This document shows positions 52,881-64,000 of a stretch of 64,000 bases of DNA, piece by piece. Under the pieces are notes generated by a model. The model was not told the origin of the DNA, searched no databases, and saw nothing but the letters and a program-made list of their open reading frames with translations. The DNA comes from Erigeron canadensis (Eukaryota > Streptophyta > Magnoliopsida > Asterales > Asteraceae): positions 20,409,723 to 20,473,722 of the forward strand of contig NC_057767.1 in the NCBI RefSeq assembly GCF_010389155.1, written 5' to 3'. Both the position numbers and the translations under genes were made by a program. How positions within the stretch are numbered: the first letter of the stretch is position 1; each line of letters opens with the position of its first letter.

Positions 52881-55677
52881 CAGTTTCAAGACCAGGCAAA
52901 ATTTCAGTATCACTGAACCTCTTCACATGCTTCATATGGATCTCTTTGGTCCAGTGAATGTTCAAACTAAAGCTGTTAAGAGATACACTTTAGTTGTGGT
53001 CGATGAATACACCAGATTTTGTTGGGTGGTATTTATCAGATCAAAGAGTGATGCACCTGGTGAAATTATCTCTCTCATCAAGCGAATTGAACTCAAGTAT
53101 ACCAAGAAAGTGTGTTAGTTGCGAAGTGATAATGGTACAGAATTCATGAATAAAGAATTGGAGACATTTTGCACTGACACTGGCGTTTCTCAAAACTTTT
53201 CGTCAGCTCGTTCTCCAGAACAAAATGGTGTGGTTGAAAGGAAGAATCGCACATTGATTGAAGCTGCCAGAAGTATGTTATCTGAATCTGGTCTTCCCAC
53301 CTGTTTTTGGGCTGAAGCTGTGGCAACTGCTTGTCACACCCAAAACCGGTCAGTCTATGTCAAAAGACACAGAAAGACTGCCTATGAAGTCCTCAGGAAT
53401 CGTAAACCAAATATTGGATACTTCCATGTATTTGGTTGTCCAGTTTACATTTTAAACGATTCCAGTCAGTTGGAAAAATTTGATGCAAAAGCTGACGAAG
53501 GTATCTTTATGGGGTATTCAGATATTAGAAAAGCCTATAGAGTTTATAATTATAGATTCCAAAAGGTACATGAGACAATTCATGTCACATTCGATGAATC
53601 AAATGAAGCTATCAACAAAAGACCAACCCTTGATTTATCTTCAGTTGTCCTAGTTGATTTTGGTGTATCTGATCAGGTTCATCAATCAGTTAGTACACCA
53701 GTAAATGTTTCCAGACATCAAGTCTTGGAACCAGTTAAGGAAAGGAAGAATTTCAGTGACACCTCATTTTATCCTTCTATCAGTTTTAACCTACCTGAAA
53801 AATTGGTAATTGGATCTGATGTACGTGCCACAACAACATCAGAACCAGTTCAAGCTTCTCCAGTTCTTCAAGATATACCTTTGTTTGAAGAAAATCATGT
53901 TAACTCTTCAGTTGACACTGATGATGAAGTTGAAGTAGTTTGGGCTGATCCTCCTCCAGTTGCTGCATCTGTTGGAGATCGTCAGGTGTCTTGCACTAAT
54001 GTTGTAATATATCAACCTAGTCAATACACTAAATGGACTGCTGCTCATCCCATAGAGCAGATTATTGGCAATCCAGATAGTGGGGTTCGGACTAGAAGAG
54101 CCACAAGTGATCAATGCTTGAACGTCACCTTCCTATCATTGATTGAACCGAAGAAGATTGATGAGGCTATGGGAGATCCAAGCTGGGTTGAAGCTATGCA
54201 AGAAGAACTCAACCAGTTCGAAAGGAACAATGTTTGGGAGCTTGTTCCTTGTCCTCCAGGGTTAAAGAGAGAACCCATTGGAACGAGGTGGGTCTACCGG
54301 AACAAGATGGATGAAGATGGCAACGTTATAAGGAACAAAGCAAGATTGGTTGCCAAGGGTTATTGTCAAGCAGAAGGTGTTGATTTCGATGAAACTTTTG
54401 CTCCGGTTGCAAGACTTGAAGCCATCAGAATTTTCTTGGCTTATGCTGCTCACTTGCAATTCAAGGTCTTCTAGATGGATGTAAAAAGTGCGTTCCTGAA
54501 TGGCACATTGGAAGAAGAAGTGTATGTTACGCAGACTCCAGGCTTCATAAATGAAAAGCATCCACATTGGGTATATAGACTGAACAAAGCTTTGTATGGT
54601 CTTCGACAAGCCCCAAGAGCCTGGTATGATACTCTAACTAAACATCTTCTCAAAAATGGTTTTCAAAGAGGTGCAATAGATAATACCTTGTTCATCTTGA
54701 AAGAAAAAGGTAATATCTTGTTGGTACAAATTTATGTTGATGATATTATATTCGGGTCAACTGATGATGGAATGTGTAAAAGGTTTTCGAAAATTATGTC
54801 TCAAGAATATGAGATGAGTTTAATGGGTGAATTAACATTTTTCTTGGGTTTACAAATCAAACAAACCATGAATGATATTTTTATTAACCAAGAAAAATAT
54901 GTCAGAGATTTGTTAAGAAAATACAAATATGATTCTGTCCCATCAAAAACCACACCTATTCCAGCTCCATTAAATTTGGACTCTGACCCAAATGGCAAAC
55001 CAGTCGACCAAAAAGAATATCGTGGAATGGTTGGTTCACTGATGTATTTAACTGCCAGTCAACCAGATATAATGTTTGCAACATGTTTATGTGCCAGATT
55101 TCAAGCAAATCCAAAAGAATCACACTTGCATGCTGTTAAACGCATTTTCAGGTTCCTGAAAGGGTGCCCTAGCCTTGGTCTTTGGTATCCCAAAGGCTCA
55201 GGGTTAGATCTAATGGGTTATTCAGATTCAGATCATGCAGGTTGTAAGATTGATAGAAAATCCACAACTGGTGGATGTCACTTCCTAGGGGGAAAACTGG
55301 TGAGTTGGACCAGTAAGAAGCAGACTTCGGTCTCAATGTCTACTGCTAAGGCAGAATACATTTCTGCAGCCAGTTGCTGTGCCCAGATTCTCTGGATCAA
55401 AAACCAGTTGCTTGATTATGGTATGAAATTCACAAGAACCCCAATCTTTTGTGACAACACCAGTGCAATTGCTATATCTCACAACCCAGTGATGCACTCA
55501 AAGACAAAGCATATTGATATTAGGTATCACTTCATTCGTGATCATGTTATGAAAGGAGACATTGAAATACACTTCATCCCCACTGATAAACAGTTAGCTG
55601 ATGTTTTTACAAAACCTCTTGATGAGAAAACTTTTAAACATGTCATCAGTGAACTGGGTATGTTAAATCCTTATTAA
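52881..55677 (+). pseudogene. pol: Outer Copia Pol, lacking protease and integrase finger, two nonsense mutations
   Basis: After the deletion junction (KKERASFKTRQ) come the integrase core with D, D, E in [16 protein letters not shown] and NGVVERKNR, the C-terminal GKR-type region ([11 protein letters not shown]), RT ([34 protein letters not shown]) and RNase H (SDSDHAGC, TAKAEYISAA, CDNTSAI), ending NPY at TAA 55675. TAGs at 53116 and 54472 interrupt the frame; both are one C-to-T step from CAG. TAKAEY, where TAEAEY is usual, is a further G-to-A change. There are no frameshifts. No HHCC finger and no DSGC protease occur, so the element cannot move by itself. Confidence 0.85.
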
Positions 55678-56393
55678 ACTGGAGAGGCCCTTCAGTTGAG
55701 GATGGTCCAGGTGATCCTTGATTGGTTGGAGATTGAACGCCTTGATGTACTCAAAGACTAGTCATTGATCAAATGGATCACTTTTTTAGGGGAAAAAGAC
55801 TCAAAATATTTTTCAATATAAAAAAAAAAAATTGTTTTTATTGAAGAATGCAACTGAAAGTCATCAGTTGAAACTGGCATCTGAAAAATTTCTCCAATTT
55901 GCTAGTTTGGTCTTGTCTCAAAATGGTAGTCAGCCAGATTTCATAACATTATGTTTTACTTGGTGGATACTTGTGACACGTGATGTTACTTGAGTGCTAA
56001 CCTCGCACTCACAAACGTCACCTGACATGTCTTACGTGTCAAGAATTTTTGGTGAAATGTACTGCACTTTTTATGGGTATTGATGAAGTTAGTGGGTGAG
56101 TGGGAATACCAGCCGTCGTAGCATTAAATGCTTGATGGGAAGTATTAAATATTTTTGAACTCTCAAAATTTCGGAAAATCACTTTTTACAAATTATTTCA
56201 AACTTTTGGGGACTAAAAATATCTTTTCGTATATATATTGGCAATATTTTACTGCCTATATATACCCCCACAAAATATCCGTCTCATTTACTTCACTCAA
56301 AATTCCTTTCATTTACTCTTCCAATCATTCACAATTCGAGATCCCTTTCTCTCTTTCTTCTTTAAGTCTAAAACCCTAAATCAAATTTCACAA
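55678..56393 (+). other. Spacer between pol and accessory ORF of outer Copia
   Basis: Non-coding. A polypurine-like TTAGGGGAAAAAGA at 55787-55800 lies shortly after pol, like the internal tracts known from Sireviruses. The last 120 bp are C/T-rich (CCCTTTCTCTCTTTCTTC), like a leader, before ATG 56394. Confidence 0.5.
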
Positions 56394-59300
56394 ATGGCTC
56401 CTAAATCATCTTCTTCTTCATCTCGTTCTCGTGATGTGAATCTACTCACTGCTGAGTACAATCCATCACAAAATGTTACTCGTGCCACTGGTGCTCCCAT
56501 AAGTTCTAAACTTATAAAATTAAATCCTAATAATCCAATGGCATCACTTCAAGGGCTCCAGGCTGCTGACTCTCTTATAGGAAGAATCCAATCCTTTCTC
56601 CGGATTTCTCCCCTCAGCGATGCCTTCTCTTTGAACCCAAACAAGTTGTTTCACGACTACTTGTGCGAGTTCTGGTACACTGCTTCTCTTTCTGAGGACT
56701 GCTCATCCATCTCCTTTTCTTTAAAGGATGGGTTAGTCCCGTGTACCATCACCACTGAAACGTTGAGGGAAGCCCTTAACCTCAACTACTAGAGACAAAA
56801 TGAAAATCCAGTAGTGATCTCCTCCAATATAAATTTCCGTCAGGTCTTCCTTGACATGGGTAATAAGGAGATGGTGGAGGGGGATGTTTTGAAGACCAAG
56901 GGGTCCATTACAATGAAAGGGCTTTCACCATCCTGGAAGTTCTTTATGGTCCACTTGGTGGAAAGTTTGGGAGGGAGTTCTGGTGGATTGGACCAGATAA
57001 ACTCCTTCCAGGCAGAGATGGCTTACTGCCTCTGGAATGGACTAAGGGTGGATTTTGCTGGTATTTTGTTCAGAAGTCTGGTGTTTAAGCTGAAGGGCAA
57101 CAGGGGTCCTTGTATCCCCTTTTCAAGATTCTTGTCCCTTTGTTTTATTCAGGTTCTGGGCAGAGAAGAGTACAACAACACACAATCCTTGTTCTCTGTG
57201 CCAGAACTTTTAAGGAATCTGGACAACCTGGTGTCCACTTCTGATGAAGTCCAGATGTCCCCGAGAATGATCTTTGCATTCTCTAGAACTGATGCACCAC
57301 AATCCGGTGAGTCAGAAAGGCAACTGGGCGGGCCTCAAAATAATGAGGGACCCACCGGTTCGTCTACTGGAGCGGTAACTGTGGCAGAAGCGGGAGTCCA
57401 AGCGATTCCTAAAGCAAGAAGATCTTCCAAAAGCAGGAGATCCAGATCTGGACTTGCTGCACCTGACCAGTCACAATCTGTGACTGTGGTCTCTGAAGCC
57501 GCTGCCGGTGATACTACAACTGAGGATAGAGCAGTTGTAGTTGAGGCACCAGTCACCTCTGTCCAGGGAGAAGATGCTTCGGCAACGGATCCTAGAACTG
57601 ATGATACCATTGAGGTAACTCAAACTGGTCATCAGGAGTCTGAACAACTTGTTCAGCCACCCCCAACATTTATGGATCTTGGCATAAATGAGGGTGAGTT
57701 TCAGCTTGAGTCTTTGGACTCATCTGAGACGGAATCTGACCAGGAAATGGCTGATGCAACTGTACTTGATCAGCTCCCTTCTCTCCTTGGTCAACCCCAA
57801 GAACCACATGTTTCAGTTTCCCCAACAAATGTACAAAGCTTAGATATACCTCCAATATTCGCCTCTCGCCAACTACTTTCTTCTATGGGTGTGCCTAGAA
57901 ATAGACACATCCTAACACCACCATCGCCGTCGTTCACACCTGAGCATTCTCAGCATGAACGACACATTGAATCTCTTCCCTTCATTTCTACAACCCCTTC
58001 TCTTCTATCAACTGATGCTACTACAACTGGAGAACCAAATATTGTCATACCTCGTCCAGTTGCACCTGTAGCTTTTTCGGCTGGTCCAGTGACACCTTCC
58101 CCTCAGTCACTGAAAAGCCAATTTGTGTCTTTTCAAGCCGATCTCTCGAACCTTCTCGCAAGGGTGGAAGAGATTCAAAAGACACTGGACAAAAACACCA
58201 AGTCCCTCTCCAGGTACCAAAAGGATCATATGCAGAATGTCAAAGTGGTTGACCTGGGGATAAACAAGTTCTCAGCTAATGAGGACTTGGTGTTTGGAAA
58301 GCTGAACGAGTTAGTGGAATCCTCCAACCAACTGGCAACATCTTTACGGGAGGCGTTCGCACTAACTCAATCTAGAGTCACATCTTCAATATCCAACCTG
58401 CTGAACAGTACTGTCAGATCATCAGAGGTTGATATTAAGAATCTGGAAAGGCAGGTGCAAGATCTATGTAACAAACCTGGCCTAGATGTGACAGAGCTTG
58501 GGAGTCAGTTGGCCTCTTCAGTGGGTCTCAAGATTGAAGAAACTTTGGCTGCTAGTGAGAGAAGTTTAATTGAAAAGGTGATGTCTGAGATCACCAAGAT
58601 TGCAGCGCCCCAGGTCGGTCTCACTCCAATTACATCTGAGATTGATCGGTTGAGGTGCAGTCTGGATACACTGGCCAGCAAAGTGTCTGAACATTCAAAT
58701 GCTATATCTGATCTGACCACTGAAGTTGGCAAAGGAAGGGAGGTTGTTTCTGAAGGTGTTAAGGAAGTCCCTGCAACTGGGCTCTCTCCAGATGATCTCT
58801 CAATGCTCAAACAGATTTTAAAGAGTCAATAGCTGACAAATGGAAATGTTATGACTCAGTCTCAGGAGATCAATCATCTGTGGAGGACAGTTCGCATGAT
58901 TTGCAGAGTCTTCAAAGAGTGCAAGACAATGCAATCATGGCAGCCTCTAGATCGCTTGCCCTCTAGTCATGCAGATTTTGAAGCCATCAGGCAAGGACTA
59001 GATGCTGCCAAGGGGGAAAGGTCTGTACATGCCCCTCGCACTCTTGTGGAGACTTCAGGAAAAGGGAAGGAGTTAGTGGTGGCTACCAGTACTGAGGCTG
59101 GTGAGCAGGAGTTTGAGGTGTTTGATGATGTGGTGAAGGGGAGTGTTGATAAGGGAAAGGCCATTGCTGATGAATCTATGGAACCAGCCACCGATGCACC
59201 AATGTTGGAAACTGGCAATGTTGATTTGTTGCCTCCAGTTACAGAAAGCGAGAGTCAGAAGTTAGCAAGAGTGGGATACCTGGTCAAGGAAAGGAAGAAA

Positions 59301-60125
59301 CAAATGAAGGTGAACCAATTCGAATCAAGAAGAAATCTTCCAACCCCTCTTGTTGATATCACTGATGCTCAACTCCTTGGCTTGACACTTGTTGAATACA
59401 AGAAGATCAAAGAAGATCCAAGAATAGTCAATGCACTGAAGGAGATGCTTGAAGTTGAACTGGACAAACACTACCAGGATGATGAGGCTGAACTGGATGC
59501 TAAGTGTTTGAATGTGTCGGTGGAGAAGGCCAGAGAGATTAGGTCTGAAGGGATTCTCAAGAGGACTGAGCAGGTAAAGAAGGCTGTCACCAAAGTGTTG
59601 AATCCACCCAAGTCCAAAGGAAGAAAACAAAAGGCTTTGCCAAGGGATGCAAATCTGAGGACTTGGGTAGAACCATCTGAACCCACAACTGATGATATTC
59701 GAGCTGCTACACAAAAGCAGAGCACGAGCAAAATTAAATTGACAAATGAATCTGAAGCTCGCACATATTTGTCAGATGTACAGCGTCGAAGGCACAATAG
59801 AGGCAAGATTACTGATGTTAAGGTTTCAATCAAGCCTGGTGCTAAGCATTTTGTTGTTGAGGTACAATACTTTGGTGGACCTAAGAGAACAACTGAGAAC
59901 CGAGATGTCCATCAGTATGGTCATTCCGAACATGTAGAGATGTTGAGGTTACTGGAAGGAAGGCAGAAGAAGAATAAGGTTGAAAAAGGCTGGGAGTACG
60001 TATTGCAAAATCTTATCAAGTTCAAGGAAAACATTGAAGAAAGATTAGGCCTTGATCTTGAGGACACACAGCCAATTTCATCAGTCACAAAAAGAAGGAA
60101 AAATGGCGAAGGGCCATCTGTTTAA
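56394..60125 (+). pseudogene. Outer Copia accessory ORF (about 1,240 codons), two nonsense mutations
   Basis: One frame runs from ATG 56394 to TAA 60123-60125, broken only by TAG at 56790 and TAG at 58830, each one C-to-T step from CAG. The N-terminus is Ser-rich (PKSSSSSSRSRD). A globular domain follows with LFHDYLCEFWYTASLSEDCS, ITTETLREALNL and, after the stop, MKGLSPSWKFFMVHLVESLG and FAGILFRSLVFKLKGN. The middle is low-complexity and acidic. A long coiled coil spans about 58120-58800 (FQADLSNLLARVEEIQKTLD, LVFGKLNELVESSNQLATSL). The C-terminus is basic (NPPKSKGRKQKALPRD) and ends with a domain containing VEVQYFGGP and EHVEMLRLLEGRQKK. I find no signal peptide or transmembrane helix. Layout matches the inner element's spliced ORF. 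Function unknown; a structural or host-factor-binding role is a guess. Confidence 0.75.
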
Positions 60126-60388
60126 GTTTTCCTTCTAACTATCTGCTTGTATTTTTGTTTACTTTCTTGTAACTTATTTGTAAATTTTGTGTATATACAA
60201 GTTGCCAGATTGTAACTCACAAGTAAGATATCTGATAAGATCTACAAACAATTAAAACAAAATCCAAGACATTTGATGATCTATAAAAATGTCTTGGAAA
60301 CTTGATAGATTTTATCAAACTCAGGTATTTCAAACTTAAACTTGTATAGAAACAAGTTTGAAAATACCTGACAATAGTTCAGGACAAT
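60126..60388 (+). other. 3' untranslated region of outer Copia
   Basis: Non-coding, T-rich after the stop. It contains near-palindromic stretches (CAAGACATTT ... AAATGTCTTGG, 60266-60298; CTTGTATAGAAACAAG, 60341-60356) that could fold just before the polypurine tract. Confidence 0.5.
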
Positions 60389-60399
60389 TAGGGGGAATT
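60389..60399 (+). promoter_or_regulatory. Polypurine tract, outer Copia
   Basis: The TAGGGGGAATT tract directly abuts the TG of the right LTR. Confidence 0.85.
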
Positions 60400-61372
60400 T
60401 GTTAGGACCAGTTTAAGCTAAACTGGAGCTCTCCAGCGACATCTGGAGAGCATGCGGAATTGTCCGAAATATTAGAAGTCCAGTTGCATTGTACAGGTTT
60501 AGCAACTGACGACTTCCTCCAGTTGAGATCAGATGACTAGAATCTGAAGACCTTCCAGTTGAAGTCAAAGACAACAAATGGAAGACAGAGATTGGCAATG
60601 GCAGCGAAGCCCAGTTGACAATCTACCAGATTAATCAACTGGAGAATCCTCCAGTGTAAATGCTCTTACAAAGCTTTACACTGATTACGAGGAGGACCTT
60701 TTACTCAACATCCTTTTAACCGGGCAATGATATTGTCTTTGATAAAGGTGCAAAGATGTAGAGTGGTTGAATAAAGTAACCTTTTGTCTTACTTTATTTA
60801 ACACACACAAAGGATTATTTAAACAATACTTTTGTGTGCTGTCAACCATATTTGTACGTCGAAGTTGAGATCCCCATGCTCAATCTTCGACTATAAATAG
60901 AGGTCCTTGCACAAGCATTTTCAGAAACTTTGCAAATACATATATTTTGTAATATTGGTGAACTTGTGCAGTATTCTCTCAATCGCAAAAAGGAACATTT
61001 CACAACTCTAAGTGTTTCGATTGTTTAAGAGAATTTCCAAGTTTAGATCAATTGTAATTCATGGGTTGTTAGGATATTTACATTCATGTATTATCTTGGT
61101 TCCGCAACAACCTTGTATTTTATTTAAACAATAAATAAATAAAATACACTTGAAAATTACATATTGTCTCACCAGTTTACATACTTGTCATTTATATTAT
61201 TGCAATGTATTAATTTACATATTCTGTCACCTTTATACATTAACTCCAGTTAACCCGGTACACGATAAATCTAAACTGGTCATATCCAGATTAATTGATC
61301 GTGTTGCAAAGTTCACTCACCATCGACATAGAGGTGTCTTCAGCACTCATCTAGTAATAGTTGGGACTTACA
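60400..61372 (+). repeat. Right LTR of outer Copia element
   Basis: 973 bp, the same length as the left LTR with about twelve substitutions and no indel. TATA box at 60892-60899. The ATTTT duplication follows at 61373-61377. Confidence 0.95.
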
Positions 61373-61600
61373 ATTTTGTTTGTAAATTGAAACGCCACAA
61401 ATGATATTTCGTGCCACAGTTGAAGTTCAGTAAAAGAAACAATAACCCCACATTTTTTTCCCATCGATTGATTTAGAAAACAAATCAGTGGTTTTAATTT
61501 ACAAGAAGTATCCTCATATCTAGGATTGGTTTTAAATTTTAAACCATTTTCTTTCAATAGTATGATGATTTATATATATCTATATATATATATATATATA

Positions 61601-63230
61601 GTTGAGTTATTACGAGAACCAAATATTTGTCGAGAACTACGAGAATCATTCATGTCTATTAGATAAAAGTGATCAATGATTGTAAATAGATGATGGCATT
61701 AATGTAATTATGTTGAACATAAATTAATTCACAATTAATAATTGTGAAAAGGGCATGATTGGAATAATAATAAAAAAAGAAACGGACACACGAGCACACG
61801 AAAATAATGGATCTTCGGTTCCTATTTTGAGGCTCTCTAACTTTGCTTTTTATTATTACGAGTATTTATTTAAAACTTTTTTTTTATCCATTATTTAAAT
61901 TTTATGTAGATATATTATATGTGAAATGAAAAAAATATAATAAATAAAAAATTTTAAAAATTGTATATTTTTTACCCGTACACCGTAACACGTGTGAATG
62001 ATCCTATTTATAAATTTACAAGTATTGTTTTATTCCAAAAAAATATATCTTTTAAGTGGTACACATGTAAATGATCATGTTCACAAATATATAGTAATGT
62101 TTCATTATTACAAATTACTCGTATATCTTTTAGCCCGTACACATGTGAACGACCTTATTCACAAGTTTTTAAATATGTTTTTTATAATATTAAAGTATAT
62201 ATTTTAATTGGTAAGTATGTGAACGACCTTATTCACAAGCTTTTAAATATGTCTTTTATAATAATAAAGTATATCCTTTAGCTGGTACACATGTGAACAC
62301 AAGTATAGATATTTTATTATTATAACAAAATATATGTTTTAGCTGATACACATGTGAATTTTAATTATGAGTGCATAAATATTTTTTTTATTATGACAGA
62401 GTATATCATTTAGCTGGTACACATATGAATGATCTTATTCACAAGTGTACATATTGTTTTTATTATAACAAAGTATATTTCATAGCTCGCACACATATGA
62501 ATGACTTTATTTATAAATATATAATTATACCTTTTAATTGGTATACATGTAAATTAATTTATTTACAAGTATATGAATATATTTTTTTTATGATATGAAT
62601 GCTAATAAGCATAAAAAGATACAATAGCCAAAAAAGTTGAAATGAAAATCATGTATCTGGAAAAGAAAAAAAAATTGTAACAGTTAATAAAAAAAATTAA
62701 AGATATTGGATTGTTTTATGGTATAAATGCTACTCGTATATTTGATGTTAAGTTCATTGTGATAATGCACAGATAGTATAACGATAGATTCTTGTTAATC
62801 AAAATAAATATATATATTTGATGTTATGATGTTTTTTTAATAATTACATGAATAAAATTCGTAACAGTTAGAGATAACTAAGGAATTAGATATAATAAAA
62901 TTCATATTAATTAACACTAATTATTAAAGTACACATGTTTGAGCTTGCATACATGTGTTTTATACTAAATCCTATGTGGGTAAAGACGTAAAGTCTCTAG
63001 TAAATCTGGTTGATGTATTGATGAATTCATGGGAATAAAAAGGTGGACTTTTAGTAATTGATAATTTGATATATAAGATAACTTGCAAGAGAGAATTAAG
63101 GGGTGGGGTATGGTGGTGAACGATTCAGGGGAGGAAGAGAACATGAATTCTCTTTTAGTAATTAATTTAATTAATTGTTTTATAATTAACTATTAGTTCT
63201 CGCAGTCTCCTTAGTTCTCATTTTATCTTT
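61601..63230. mobile_element. (AT)n-bounded inverted-repeat element D
   Basis: The element is flanked by AT tracts (61570-61600, 63231-63250). The left end GTTGAGTTATTACGAGAACC and GTCGAGAACTACGAGAATC, and the inverted right end AAATGAGAACTAAGGAGACT and GCGAGAACTAATAG, share repeated GAGAAC words. The interior contains a nine-unit minisatellite. No ORF of note. Same design as elements A and C. Confidence 0.6.
61975..62590. repeat. Minisatellite, about nine units of roughly 70-75 bp
   Basis: Each unit has TA(C)ACATGTGAA(T/C)GA(T/C)C then TTATTCACAAG, an AT-rich spacer and AAAGTATAT(C/T)TTTTAGC. Unit cores lie near 61988, 62062, 62140, 62213, 62287, 62348, 62421, 62490 and 62542. The ACATGTGAA core is also abundant in elements A and C. 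Confidence 0.75.
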
Positions 63231-63250
63231 TATATATATATATATGTATA

Positions 63251-64000
63251 TTATTTTTTTCATCTCAATCTCCTTTTTCACGGTAACTAAGTCATCACTT
63301 ATTCTCTTTTTATGTTTTTTCTTTGCTGATTATTAATGGATTATTCTCATGAGTAATTTGGTTTTTTATTTTATTATTATTTTTTTTTGCTGCAACTAAT
63401 CATATGACTAAGGCTAAATATTATGAGCCTTTTCGGTTTTCTATATATTTTATTATGAATTTGAATATATATTTTTTTAAATTGAGATGAAATGTCTAAG
63501 AAAGGTTTCTTTTTAAAATTTATGTAGATGAACCCAATGTGTTGGATAAGATCTAGGCCATTTCAAGCTGACTTCACGTTTAGTCAGGTTTGCTTAAAGG
63601 ATTAATTCGATGTTCATTTGAAGATGTTGTTTTCAGTTGTTTTGGTTACTATTATTCGGGCTGTTTGAATCAAATGAGTTAAATATACAATCTCTGACTA
63701 ATTGCATTTTCTTTTTCATTGATGCAGTATCTCGTGCCTTGGTATAGCGTAAATGTTGTCTGGTGTAAGTGTATTTTTTCAGTTCAACCATGTAAGATTG
63801 TAAGTGCATTTTCTAGCCCAAAGATATTTGTCAAACATCATAACGAGGATTACCTAATTATGTTTCATCTCCAAGAGGTCAACTTGGGATTATATAGTAT
63901 GATTTTGAGATTTCATTTGTATAATTTTGTTTCAAGTTGTGAGATGTAAGACCTTATTCTAAGTCTAAGTGATACTATATTTCAAATGATAGCATTACCT
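63251..64000. other. AT-rich intergenic DNA, no gene seen
   Basis: Pyrimidine-rich patches and a short open frame (63719-63949) without recognisable similarity. A TTGATGCAG at 63719-63727 could be a splice acceptor, so an exon at the window edge cannot be excluded. Confidence 0.35.

Noticed and set aside
61975..62590. CRISPR-like array
   Set aside because: Units are degenerate with no unique spacers, and the DNA is a plant nuclear minisatellite.
61998..62598. Two short frames in the minisatellite
   Set aside because: They are products of the repeat units.
63719..63949. 76-codon frame near the window end
   Set aside because: It has no ATG-supported start with recognisable product; an exon cannot be excluded but is not supported.

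Overview
The window is AT-rich plant nuclear DNA, a eudicot and most likely Asteraceae (inferred from the transposon types, not proven). Three LTR retrotransposons, an Au-type SINE, Helitrons, hAT, Tourist and Emigrant-like MITEs and a foldback element occupy most of it. I find one convincing intact host gene: an intronless type I (M-alpha-like) MADS-box gene at 7204-7758 (+). Fragments of a multi-exon gene of unknown identity lie on the minus strand at about 24.4-25.7 kb, and a MULE-accessory-like relic at 19.2 kb.

Layout. 1-7.1 kb: MITEs, two related Emigrant-like elements, an Au SINE inside a hairpin MITE, and two small Helitrons just upstream of the MADS gene. 9.5-18.2 kb: a Ty3/Gypsy Athila/Tat-type element with a truncated 5' LTR (9534-9934), tRNA-Asp-type primer site, gag and pol in one frame broken by two stops, a small downstream ORF that appears to be spliced (exons 15540-15551 and 16133-16420), hairpin-plus-polypurine modules and a full 3' LTR (17546-18244). 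18.2-31.2 kb: Helitron ends, several elements embedded in (AT)n tracts, a (CAT)21 microsatellite, a foldback element hosting a hAT MITE, and a tRNA-derived SINE head. 31.2-61.4 kb: two nested Copia elements. The outer one (31202-61372, 973-bp LTRs, target duplication ATTTT) carries the inner one (32496-51177, 615/620-bp LTRs, target duplication ATGTC) inside its gag. Both look Sirevirus-like: initiator-Met primer site, long gag, and a large accessory ORF between pol and the polypurine tract. 61.4-64 kb: another (AT)n-bounded element with an internal minisatellite, then plain AT-rich DNA.

Assembly warning. The 100-N gap at 42235-42334 is very probably false. The 4,058 bp before it (38177-42234) are repeated right after it (42335-46365), and the repeat ends at exactly the word where the left contig stops. 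Two overlapping contig ends seem to have been placed end to end. Many single-base indels near the gap make the inner pol look like a pseudogene; at two sites one copy has the base that the other lacks. The inner element is then about 14.5 kb, and the outer one without it about 11.5 kb.

Most interesting biology. (1) Both the Gypsy element and the inner Copia element have an accessory ORF that becomes continuous only if a canonical GT-AG intron is removed. (2) Each of the three elements carries its own short palindromic word: CCAGCGNCGCTGG in Gypsy, AACGAAG/CTTCGTT in the inner Copia, CCAGTT/AACTGG in the outer Copia. (3) Two hairpins with different stems but the same AGGA loop precede polypurine tracts in the Gypsy element. 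(4) The two Copia accessory ORFs share an N-terminal FW(Y/S)TA-type domain and overall layout. (5) The outer Copia is broken by five in-frame stops, each one C-to-T step from CAA or CAG, and by no frameshift.
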